Made by a program: the position numbers and the translations under genes
Shown: one piece after another, positions 12,201-24,200 of the stretch
Layout of the letters: each line of letters opens with the position of its first letter
Position numbering within the stretch: position 1 is the stretch's first letter
Assembly: GCA_964017195.1 (NCBI GenBank)
Contig: OZ024887.1
Coordinates: 8,744,660-8,808,659 of the forward strand
DNA from: Siderastrea radians
Taxonomy: Eukaryota > Cnidaria > Anthozoa > Scleractinia > Rhizangiidae
DNA length: 64,000 nt
Reading direction: 5' to 3'
Notes under the pieces: generated by a model
Seen by the model: the letters and a program-made list of their open reading frames with translations, nothing else
What the model was told of the DNA's origin: nothing
The model's database searches: none

Positions 12201-12270
12201 TGCTACAGGCAGTATTGATGGAGCTTCCAAGGAACGACTCCTTGTTGTAACAAACTCCCTTCTTCCTAGG
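9218..12270. other. Intergenic stretch without recognised features
   Basis: This lies between the convergent SUSD2-like and MACPF genes. Several short open frames (for example around 9471-9713, 10137-10409 and 11362-11679) show no domain, no coding-like composition and no splice partners. It may include the 3' UTR of the MACPF gene. Confidence 0.5.
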
Positions 12271-12274
12271 CTTT

Positions 12275-12279
12275 TCAAC
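12275..12279 (-). CDS. MACPF gene 1, tentative last coding exon (two bases plus stop)
   Basis: A strong acceptor (TTTTTTTTCTCTACAG) ends at 12280. In the phase left by exon 20, the next bases complete Gly and then give TGA at 12277-12275, so the protein would end ...YGCKG. A discoidin domain at the very C-terminus is common. No clear polyadenylation signal was seen nearby, so another downstream exon is possible. Confidence 0.35.
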
Positions 12280-15200
12280 CTGTAGAGAAAAAAAAAGAAG
12301 CAGACATATAATTACATTCTGGCTCTGGTTCGAGATTTCATAATAACATGTTATGAATTGCTGTTCCTAGCAGTATGCAGGACGTCTGTCACCACGAACT
12401 CAGTAAATATGACCTATGCTCGCCACGAGTCTCCCAGTAGTTCAGTGGTTAGAGCGTCCGACAGGTGTACGGAAGGTCATGGGTTCGATTCCCGTCGGGG
12501 ACTCAGATTTTTTCTTTGTCCCACGATCGCGACATGTTGATTATTCCATCTTTTCTGATGTTATAAATTCTTGACCAGTTTAGTTGAATTCTAACTTTGA
12601 CTAAAAGAGAAATGAATGATAGTTAAGAGACAGAAGTGTCATTATATTCATTTTAACAAATAAACGGCTGTCTTTTGTAATACTTGTGAGAACGTTCAGC
12701 CAAAAGGAGGAACATTACAGTGCTGTTCAGCATTGTTTTAATGCCGTTATCTAACAAACTTGAATTTTCATGCCCTAGTAATCCATTTCTCTTTTATTAA
12801 AGTATAGCTAAATTTGTAAGACTTTCTCGATTCAAGCTCAAAATATCAGCTAATTCTCTTATTACTCGTCACTTTTCCTTGTGTCAGTCTACTTTTCTGG
12901 TGTCGTTTTCTGTCTTTTGGCATTCACGTGTTGAGTGTTATCCTACATACTGCCATGCCTTAACACTTGGGTGTACAGGGGGAGGGGGGAGGGGGGAGGG
13001 GGGTTGCATGACAACCCCAAAAACGTTTTTAGTAGCTGTGGATATCCCTTAGACACATTTTGACGCAAGGTTTGGTGAGAATCGGTTGCTATGGTTCCGA
13101 GATATGACGTCATAAGTAGCAGGTGTTTAACTCATTTTAAAAAAAAAATGCGTGTTTGTAAAAAAAGTACAGAATGTTGACAAAAAGTGGCAAAATGTTT
13201 AATAATGTCATACTCTGCTGGTCCAGCATCAAAATTTCATAATTTTCATAAATTTTCATAATTTCTCATTTTTAGTAGAAGCCAAGATGGCAGCCATCTT
13301 GGATGACGTCAAATACCCCCAGGAGCGCTGCAACAAGTTATATATACCTCATCTTGTAGATCACATCACAGGCTTTCTACTTAGGATGAAATCTTTTCAA
13401 AATATTGTAACATGACGAAAACCCAAGGAGAGGTTATCCCCCCCCCCTTTGTACCATGGTGGGGTTGTACATCTGAGGGTTAACATTATGAGGGCCCAGA
13501 TGATTTTTGATTGCAAACTTTTCTTTAGACGTTTAAATAAGAAGTAATGTGCAATACCTTTGCAACCATACAGCTCCACTCTCATTGAAATGTGGCTATA
13601 CCATGCCATTGGTCTAAAACGAATGTAACGGGCTGTGATTGGAGGATCTAGATCACGACGAACAACGGAAGTTTTGTCTGTGTTTCCAGTAAACTCCTGA
13701 ATAGATAAGACCATATAAATGAGAACTGTTCTTTTATTTTATTTTCTGTTTTCTTTTTAATTCTATTTATTACCATTTTTAATGCAATTAATTATCTCAA
13801 AGTTAAAGATTATTTAATCTTTTTACCTTGTCTTTGCCTTCCTCCTTGTAGTATTGGAAGCTCTTTCCATCGTCACTGTATTGAAGCTTGTATTTGGACA
13901 CCCATTGCGCATATATCGAATTTCTTCCTTGTGTCGCTACTGCTATTACCTTCATCGGGTTGTCAAAAGCAACTTGCAGCCACTGATTCTGATCTTTAGT
14001 CTTAGCTGCCCAAGCACCCGATGCTATATTCTTGTTAAGTCTGGCATACTTAGCCCCATGATTAGACGACGTATATTCCGAAGAGGCACTAATTTGTCCG
14101 TCTTTGATCGCTCCATTTTCCATACCCAGAGGCTTGTCGCATGCTGAAAGAGTGAATGCGATCAGTAAAAGAATAGCATTTTTAAGCAGCTGCAAGACAT
14201 TAATATGGGTATATAATGAGATGAACAGAGTGATCGGCTATTCAGGATTTTTTCTCCTCAACAGCACCCCCCCCCACCCTCTCCCCGGCTTGCCTCCTCC
14301 ATCCCTGGGAAGGGTTCTCCGGCTCTTCAATCTGGCCCATTCCCTCCCTTAGCAAAAGCTGTATGTATACGAAGAATGTAACTTGAGTTAATCATTATGG
14401 TAAAATGAAAACGTAAACCATCGCAGTGACAACTCCAAAACAACGGCTTTATTGTCTTCACTTACTTTCTCCACAGTATTCTCCAGTATAGGTTCGCAGA
14501 CAGTCACATTTGAACTTTCCACCCTCCAATCTGTTGCAACTTCCGCCGTTTAAACAGGAGGCTTGGGCACAAGGGTCTACTTCTGCATAACAACAACAAC
14601 AACAACCAAGGATGTTAAAGTGACTATAGAAGCATTTTACTGATTTCATTGGGGGATCGAGAACCTTGTGTAAGATGGGTGCCTGGGCTAAAAGGTGTCC
14701 AAGATTGAATATGGTTAAGTTTTTGGGTAGGGAGGGAAAAGTTTGAAGGAGGTTAGGCTGGGCCTTATATGTCACTTTCCCAAATTCACCGCTGCTGATA
14801 GCATAGCATAATATATAGATTTAGCCATGCCTAAAAGCGGAGCCTCCAAGGAATAAACCGGTGCTCGTTTCTCAAAAATAGTCCTGAAACTTTTCGCTCT
14901 GAAATATATTTCGGGGCTTTCTTTGGTTCGTTCCCTTTCGAAAAGTGTTTCTCAAAAAGCCCGAAAGTGTTCCGACTTGTCCTCCAAGATTATGAGGATC
15001 TGTTCTGTAAAACCAAGCTCGAAAGGTCATTCTAGAGGCTGAGCACAGCTTAATTTTTTTTTTCGGGCATCAAACTGAACACATATTTTACTCAGGAGCA
15101 GTCTTGCTTGGTTTTTTAAATGTTTCCATATCCTGTCATTAACTGTCAAAGCTTGTCAAATCTCCTTGGATTATTGGCTGTTGGCTTGAATGAACTTGAA

Positions 15201-18200
15201 ACGGCGCTCATGTACAACAACAAAATAAAACTTATTCTGAAGTAAATGGGTTATCTTCATCGCGTTCGGATGTTCAGTTAACAAATAACATGAACTGCCC
15301 CTATTAGTCTGGTCAAAATTTATATCATCAAGACTGACAATGAGCAAACACCAAACACGCTTTAAATTATGGCATAAGTATTGCGGATGCGAAGTAAGCC
15401 CAGGCGCTTTAGGCGCTTTGAGGAACGCAAAAAAACTTGTTTTTCGGAAGCTTTTCGGATAAAATAGTCTTAAACCGACAACTGCTTCGCTTACTATTGA
15501 AAAGTTCTAGGACAAGAAAATCGACAATTGCATAAACCGATCCGACAGTTAAAATTGAAAGCAATTATTCGCGGTAAGTGATGCTTGTGCAGTTGCCTTG
15601 CGACTGTGCTTTAAGCTACTGTTATGAATAAACAAACACAAAATAATAAACAGAGAAATCATTTTTGAAAAAGTTTATTCGAAAATCCGTAAGTTTATAC
15701 TTAAATGCAATTCGCATTACACTTCCAGCATGGCAAAATATTCTAAGACTACATCTGTCACAAATCTGAGCTCGTTTTCTAATAATTTTTTGAAGTCAAA
15801 AGTAAATGACACATTTCTAATGACATAAATTCAATTTCAAAATGTAATTTCTTTGACCGTAATAAATACTCAAAATCATGCACCTTAAACCCTTTAAAAA
15901 CTTCACTTACTCGGTTGTGTTTCAGAACAAGGCAAGCTCTCCGCCGTGAAGAAAAAAAAAGCGATGAGGTCCTTTGAAGGCAGCTTTCGTAACTTGAAGT
16001 TTTCGCCTACTACCAGTATTCTTTTGAACTTTTTCTTTCCATTTATAGGTATTAAATGTTTTTTCTCAAGTTTAAAACTACAGTACCGTCGAACAATCGT
16101 TTTGCTAAATAAACTTAAGCTTTTTAAAGAAACCTCTTTTTCAAAAGCGACGATGGTCATGCGATTTCCCGCCAAGAAAAACGCCGGTTGCCCAAAAGCA
16201 CCGCGCGATTTCCCGCCAAGAAAAGATGGCATTCTCCACTCCCGGTCGGGTTGCCTTGGGACTTCCCTCCCCCTCCCCCAGAGTCTGTACGGACGGACGG
16301 ACGGACGGACGTACGCTGACGTCACAACCAAAATTTTTCGCATCGATACATTACCAAATTTCCTTAGCAATGGAGCTCCGCTGGCGGGCTTTGCCCGCAG
16401 GCTCCGCTATTAAAAAGACAGAGTCAGAGTGTTTGCGCCGCGATTGTTTTCAATCTAACAGATATTTCGCTAAAGAGTTCATGGAATTAATAAAAATTGC
16501 TGACAAAAAATAAATCTTGAAAAAGAAAATGAGAGGTAGGTTTTACGGGGAAAGGACAGGGGATGATGTTCGAGCAAAAGCTCCTGTTCTAGTATTGTTA
16601 CTTACCGCATCTCTGTCCAGTGTAACCTGTCCGACAATTACATTCATACTTTCCTCCTTCCAATTTTTTGCAGGTTCCGCCATTTTTACAGGGGTAATTA
16701 GCACAAGGATTTATTTCTTTTTCTAACAGAAAAAAAAAAAGAAGAAACAAGGATGATAATGATCATAAGAAGCGTTGTACCGATTCCATTAGCGGTTCCC
16801 GAACCTGGTTAATCGTTATTGCAAACGTTTTGGTGGGGAGTTGAGGGGGAGGGGAGGAGACTAACGCAAAAATGTGTCTTAGGCTAATGCCTAATGGAAA
16901 ATGAAAAATGCTGACGAGAAATCGTGAAAAATAAATAGAAGGATGTAGGGGGTGGGAAGGGAGTATTCGAGTGTTCTTAATGATCTTAAAACAAAGGTTT
17001 TGTCACAGTTACTTACCGCAATAATCTCCCCTAAAACCTTCCCGACAAGCACACATAACCTTTCCTCCCTCCAATTTTTTGCAAGTTCCGCCATTAAAGC
17101 ATTTGACAGCAGCACAAGGGTCCACGGCTTTTTCTATCACAGAAAACAAACAAAGAAAACAAGAGGCAAGGATGATAATATTGACCAGATGAAGTGTTTT
17201 GCTGATGCCTTTAATTAGCGGAACCTGAACCTCGTTTAAGGTGGTCTTCTGGGCCATAAAGGTGTACCGTATTGAGAATGCTTCAGCATTCAACTTTCTG
17301 TTTTATTATTATTATTCCTTTTTTTCTTTATTTCTTCTTCTTCTCTTTCTTGTGCTTGATTTTTTTAATTGCAACCCTTTTGGTGGGGAGTAGAGGGGGA
17401 GAAGGTTAAACCGGGCTTAATGGGCCATTTCCCTGGATTCATCGCAACTGATAGCTAGGCCTGCAAGGTAATTTTTTTTCAAAACGTTAAAAATGCCGAA
17501 CGTTTTCGATCATTAAGATCATCATCAAAGTTTTAACTGTTTTGTTTTTTTTTTATATATTTTACCTCATTTTAAACATTTTATTCTGCGAATATTTCTA
17601 ACTTACAGAGTGTTTCTTGTGGCAAATTGCTTTAATGCAAAACTTATTTTGCCACGTTATTTTATTGTCAGTGTTGATCCTAAAAAGAACGTTTTGATAA
17701 ATAAATGTTACTTACTCTTTTCGCAATACTCTCCAGTATAACCTTGCGGACAATCACAATAGAACTTTCCATCCCCCAAGTTTTGGCAACTTCCTCCATT
17801 GAAACATGTATCATCAGCACACGCGTCTGATTCGTCAGTCGCTGCGAGACAAAATCCAAATAAGCCAAAAAAATGTTGATTGACTATAAAAGCTTTCTAC
17901 ACTGAGCATACCAACAAGAAAAGCTAATTTCATCACAGAGAGTGTACCACAGTCATGATTCACTTTATTACAAGGTATCTTTTTTCATGGCACTTTTTAA
18001 ATCATTTCTTGTAATCGCATCTGTAAGTAGACCGACGTGTTCAGAACGGCAGTACTAACTGGTAAGCTATAAGAAAATAAACTTTAAGTTCCAATCCCAA
18101 CTGGTAAGAGGCTGATCAGTTGACTTTTTGCAATAGTGTGGCTAAAAGTACGACTCCAGACGACTTGCTTGGGTTGTCGATTTGTTACCACCTAAAAGAG

Positions 18201-21200
18201 GCTCAGAGATTCAGAAGCAGCTAGTTATTAAACGAATGGATAACATAAACCAGCAGACTGGTATTTCAAATTGGTAACTATGATCGTCCGGGTGAGTGTA
18301 GTCCTGAGAAGGACGGTTGGTGATCACATCAACTGACTTTTCGATAACCTGAGAGGAAGTCGTTTCATTTGACTCTGATAACTTCCTATCAAGTTGTCGA
18401 AAGGTCAGTCAATGCCATCACAAACAGTCGTCCTTCTCAGGTCACAATTATACGTCACCAACTTATGATCTGATATGACTGGTATTTCCATGTCCTGGTG
18501 AGCAATTCCCCTTTTGTTAACCCTTTTCAGACCGCGGGGGTGGGGGGGGGGGGGCGGAATCTGCCCGCACGGACTTTGGACGTTTATAACAATTTTAATA
18601 AGCAAGCTACAGCCACCAAACTAGGTGACTTTTCCTAAAATTTATCTGAGAACAATTTGGTATAGCAAGTCGTTGTCTTTTAAGTTTGACGTTGTCATGG
18701 CAACCACTTTTTGACAAGCACTTTTTCAGAATTTTGAATTCCCCTCTTTTTAATAAGAAAATCATCACTTTTTTGAACTAGATTTTACATTTTTAAATCG
18801 TTTCCGTGTTAATTTATTGATTTTGATCATTTTTTGATCAATTTTGGCGGTTTTGAAGGTTTTGGAAAATTCAAGAAATCCAAGATGGCGGATCCAAGAT
18901 GGCCGCCATTTGAGAACAAAACGTTATTGTGACATCATATTACGTCATCAGCTGATGTTGCAGACCTCAATAGAAACACTTTTGGACGTACTATCTGTCC
19001 TTGAAGTTTCGTTGTCATAGCTTTAATATTCTTAGAGTTAAGAGGTGGGGGCGGAATCCCCCCACCCCCGGTCCCACAAGGCCAAAAAGAGCCCGGTCTG
19101 AATAGGGTTAAGGTTTAGCACACTCTGTTGGACTATTTTGATGAAGTTTCAAAATATACAGCTAATTTTCTTAATTAATACCCGTTACTTTTCTTGTATC
19201 AGCGTAAAATCTGGTGTCGTGTTCTGTCTTTTGTCTTGTATGTGTTTCGCGTTAGCCTACATTTTCTCATGCTTTAATATTGCTCAGTCAAAAAGAGGCC
19301 CAAAAGATTTTGGATCACAAACCCTTCTGTAAACAATAAATACTAAATACCATACAATACCTTTGCAACCATACAGCTCCACTCTCATTGAAATGTGGGT
19401 TTTCCATGCCACTGGCTTAAAACGAATGAAGCGGGCTGTGATTGGAGGATCTAGATCATGACGAACAACGCTTGATCCGTCTTTGTTTCCAGTAAATTCC
19501 TAAATAAATAAGGTTACATCAGTGAGAATTGTAGCCGACCTTTCAGACTTAACTTTTTTCCTTGATTAAGCTGCACTTAAATTTGAGTCAATTGTTCTGG
19601 GCAAGAATTTTTTAAATTCAATTGAATTATCTTATTTTTAAAGTGCTACTATGATCAAAAAATCACTTTTATTTTTTCTTCGGATTTCGAAACTATGTTT
19701 ATTAAACACTCCCCAAGCGAAATTACAAGCCTTAATTTTGAGAAGAAGACCGTTCATTTAAACTGCAATTTTCCGTTTTAATGGTCCGCCATTATTACAC
19801 CAGAAAGGATACAATGACGTCATACACTCAAGAGATGTAGAATGCAGTGTGTGTGAAAGTGCATTATTTAGTATGCAGCACGGGAGTTTTGAGCTTTCAC
19901 ACTCTCAAACTCGTGTTTTGCATAATTTGTAAGCCGCGTTCACACACTACATTTTACAGCTCTTGAGTGTATGACGTCATTGTATCCTTTCTGGTGTAAT
20001 AATGGCGGACCATTAAACCGGAAAATTGCAGTTTAAATTAACGGTCTTCTTCTCAAAATTAACGCTTATAATTTCGCTTGGGGAGTGTTTAACAAACATA
20101 GTTTCGAAATCCGAAGAAAAAATAAAAGTGATTTTTTGATCATAGTAGCACTTTAAATGCAATTAGTTATCTCATAGTTTAATTGTTACCTTTTTTAATG
20201 CAATTAATTATCTCAAACTTAAAGTTTATTTAATCTTTCTACCTTGTCTTTTCCTTTCTCCTTGTAATACTGAAAGTTCTTTCCGTCATCACTGTACTGG
20301 AGCTTGTACTTTGTTACCCATTGGCTGTATAGAGGTCTCCCTTGCGTTGATACGCCAGTGACTTTGACCGGGCTAGAAAAACCAACCTGGAGCCATTGGT
20401 TTTGATCTCTTGTTTTAGATGCCCAACAACCTGCTCCTTGATTCTTATTAAGTCTGGCATACTTAGCCCCATGATTAGACGTATAATCCGTGGAGGCACT
20501 AAGTTGTCCGTCTTTGATTGCACCACTTTCCATACCCAGAGGCTTATCGCATGCTGAAAGATTGAAGTAACTGATAAGTAAATTAATACTGATACTTACG
20601 TTCTGATATTTTACCTCAGTTATCCATTATATGTTCCTTAAATATATTTAAAAGTGTGTTTTTGAGAGATAAATTGAAAAGTTGCGAGTATTTTTTTTGT
20701 TAAAGTCGTTCATTTAAACGAATATGGTGATCAAGACAAGAAAATGAATATCACAATACTAGCCGATGACATCCAAAGTTAATGGAATGTTAAACAGAAT
20801 GCGATATGTTAATTTTATGACCTCGCTGTTTCAGCGACTCTGCGTGCAGCAAAAGTTCATGTATCTCCTCACAGAGGTTAGCAGTTTGTGCTGGTTTTTG
20901 AAAATCATTCTTACAACATAGAAAGCACTCCATGCAAGGGTATACAGCAGTTACCAAGTTCTTTTCAAAAAGTTGTTTCTTCTTGGTTCCGACTCAAACT
21001 TTCTATATATTTTATTAATTAGACTCTTGAAGGACATTTTGTCAAATAATTAAACTGGGTGGGAACATCGAAATACTATGGCGCTCTGTTTTAACTTGCC
21101 CTAAATGATTTCGCAGAACAGTTAGAGATTGTCTTTCGCATGCCGACAACAGTTTTGAAAGCCGCAAATTAAGGAGATTTAGGTTGCTCGAGATAACGGG

Positions 21201-24200
21201 AGCTCGATTGCATGGTAGTGGTGTGAAAGTAGCAGTTTCGAGAATATGGGAGGTGCAGGCAGAGGGGAAGATGAGATAAAGGTATAAATCAAGGGAAAAT
21301 GATTATGTACTTTCTTCCACTTTTCTAAAGGGACCTAGTTTAACTGATGGGGTTGTTCAGATTTATCCAGTGGTACCAGCGAACTTATTTACGTTCTCTG
21401 CAAATCAGTGATCATTAAAATTTAGAGGGTGGGAAATTCGACAGCCTGTTTATCTGCATCGCCTTCAGGGTACGCTTATAGGCTATGCGATTAATTAATG
21501 GTGCATCGATTTATCGATAAATGTGCATTACAGCAACACGAGAAAATGCAAACCTTTCGCAAGTATTTGAGCAGACATTTCTATCCTTTTGGAGAAGCAG
21601 TCAGAGTCGACAACGTCAAAATATCCCATGAAGTACGAGTGCACGCTGGGACGCGTCATTGATTTATCGCTTACCCCATCCGCGTAACCTAAACGCGATG
21701 CAAATAAACAGGCTCTCCCATTTTTTACTGTACGCGTACGGCTGCAAATGAATCCACCCTGAAGTTGGTGATCTAACCCCTTTTAAGTGGGTAAAGAAAC
21801 ATGGAGCCAAAACTTGCAGATAAGTTACTTGCTAATTCTTCAAACGGCCGAAACGAATTTGTCACTTACATTCTTCACAGTACTTTCCTTGATATCCTTC
21901 CAAACAAACACAAAGGAAATCTCCACCTTCCAAATTACTGCAACTTCCTCCATTTAAACAGGTGACATCAGCGCAAGGATCTTCTTTATTATCTAACATA
22001 GGAAAGAAACCAAAAAACACAGGAAGTAAGGATTATACTGACCACATCCTAGCCGTAAATAGGGCAGGATGCTAGGTTAAATGTCTTAGACGGGGTACGA
22101 AATATCTTAATTCTGTCTTAAACAGGGTAGCAAAAACACCCGGGCGGCACCTCCCTAACCGAGCATCTGCTGAGTGCCCCCCCCCCCCGTCTTTAACCCA
22201 GAACTTACTGATGCACGTCTTATCGTCACTTTCCTCCCAGCCTTCGGGGCATTTTTCAATACATTCCCCAGTTTCGGCGTTCTTCAGGTTCCGGCAAGCA
22301 TTACAGTCACTGGCTAATGGCTTTCCACTGGAAGTTCTACGGCAACCTTTCACAGAGAAAACAGGTATTTATTAGTCCTCAATCACTGAGTTGCAATTCT
22401 TATTACAGCTCTTTCCCAGAAGAGAAGAAGAATCCTCTCATGGCAATAACTATGTTAAGGAGTAATCACTGCGTCCCATTAGTGACCTTCCATTGCTTAG
22501 ATTTTCTGAGTGAAAGGCAAATCTGTGACGAGATATGCGACGAGAGCGATTGTTTTGAGGAAAGAGACTAGTTCTTTCGGAAACAATTTTTACTGTAGTT
22601 AAATTGAAGACGAAAGGTTAGGGGAAGCTGATCTTCTTTACGCGAGGATCACACAAGGTCTCGTTCTCATTTTAAGCGCCTTTTCATCCATGGAACATGA
22701 TTTTTCTTTCTATTTTGAAGATGGGCAAATACTGTGTACACTTAATGGTACTTGTAAGATTCACTTTGAAGATGAAATACTCATAATGTGTTAGATTACC
22801 TTGCGTTGGATCACATTGAATGTGGCAATTCTGCACGCACATATTCGTTTCTTTGTCAAGCGTAGTATCTCCTCTACAGTTGGCTTTGGTCAGATGACGC
22901 GAGACGATGTGTGCGTCAACTACTTCCAACGGCTTGTCGCCAGTCCCAAATGCATAGAAACGTACAAAAAGGGGATTCACCGTGTCTATCATGGTCAGGT
23001 ACACGTCACCAAACTCTGTGCTCCCTTGACTTTTCCCATACTCAATCACTGTGCTTTCCGAGCTCTCTTTGACACACACGAAGTAAGACTGGTACAGAAT
23101 ATCAGCTCCCAAACCCACTGCATTCATATCGACCGTAGAAACCTTAAGTTGTTGAGACTGTCAACATAAAATAAATAGGAAACAACTTATATACAAGTTA
23201 AGATTGTTATTAGTATTTTTTACTTGTTATACTTAACAATTCTACGAGGGTGCACTGGATATCAAATGATAGACGACAAAAAGGCGCCAAACCTTGCGAA
23301 CTGTTGCAGCCTTTCTTCGCAAAGCCGTTTTAATAAATGAAACTGTTTCGAAGTGAACGAACTGGCACTGATAACCTAACTCCGTTCAGCCGACCAAACT
23401 AGAAATTTAATATAACTGGTCCAGTTTTTAATAATTAACTATTAGATTACGAGTTCGAGATTTCTATCGCATAGAGGAAAAAGCCCGATTCAACCATCAA
23501 GCATGGAAATCGAGAGCGAATAATCTAATTATTGCAGTATAAATCTCGATTATATTCCTAAACTGAAAAGGTTTACTTCGTTGCATTGTTTTTTTTAACT
23601 ATAAGACTGTGCCTGCCGCTCACCTTTTCGCTATTCACTATCTATCACGAAATAGATAGCAAGGAAGGTGGCCAATTAGATTGCAGCACTTATGATAATA
23701 GATCTAGTAGATTTATACTAAACACAGATTTATAGTAAACACAGATTTATACTAAACACAGATATGCAGCATCGATATATACCGTCTGAAAACCAGGTCG
23801 TCCAGCTGGAAGAGTTATTTATGCTAAACACAGATATACAGCATCGATAGTGGCAGCAGTAGTGTTGTTAATAAGAATAGTTGAGATCATGACATTAAAC
23901 GTGGATGAATACAAATTTAAATTCATTTTGGTCAGAATCTTTTGTTGCCTGTAATAAGCTAAAAATTACCTTGCAGCCCGAGGGCTAAATTGCGCAAATG
24001 AAATTTACATAGCCATGAAATTACCTTAAATATTCCAACTCCGTATGGAGAGATCTGGACATAGTACCAGGTGTCCTCATTGTTGGGGACAGCAGCGAAT
24101 ATGACAAATACAGTTCCTTTTGAAGAGGCTGTGAAATGAAGACACTTTCCTTCTTTGTTGCTTGGATCAAACCGCATGGCGTTAGACCACTTTACGTTGC

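Noticed and set aside
12427..12504. Functional tRNA gene
   Set aside because: A and B boxes and outer arms are present, but the anticodon loop lacks the U33-type layout, the anticodon stem has a mismatch and the D-arm spacing is off. A SINE head fits better.
15903..16413. Overlapping 155-residue frames on both strands
   Set aside because: They lie in an interspersed repeat with a (GGAC)n core; no domain, and both strands are equally open.
22801..23169. Plus-strand frame of 122 residues
   Set aside because: Antisense shadow of MACPF gene 1 exon 10, which has splice sites, frame continuity and domain support on the minus strand.
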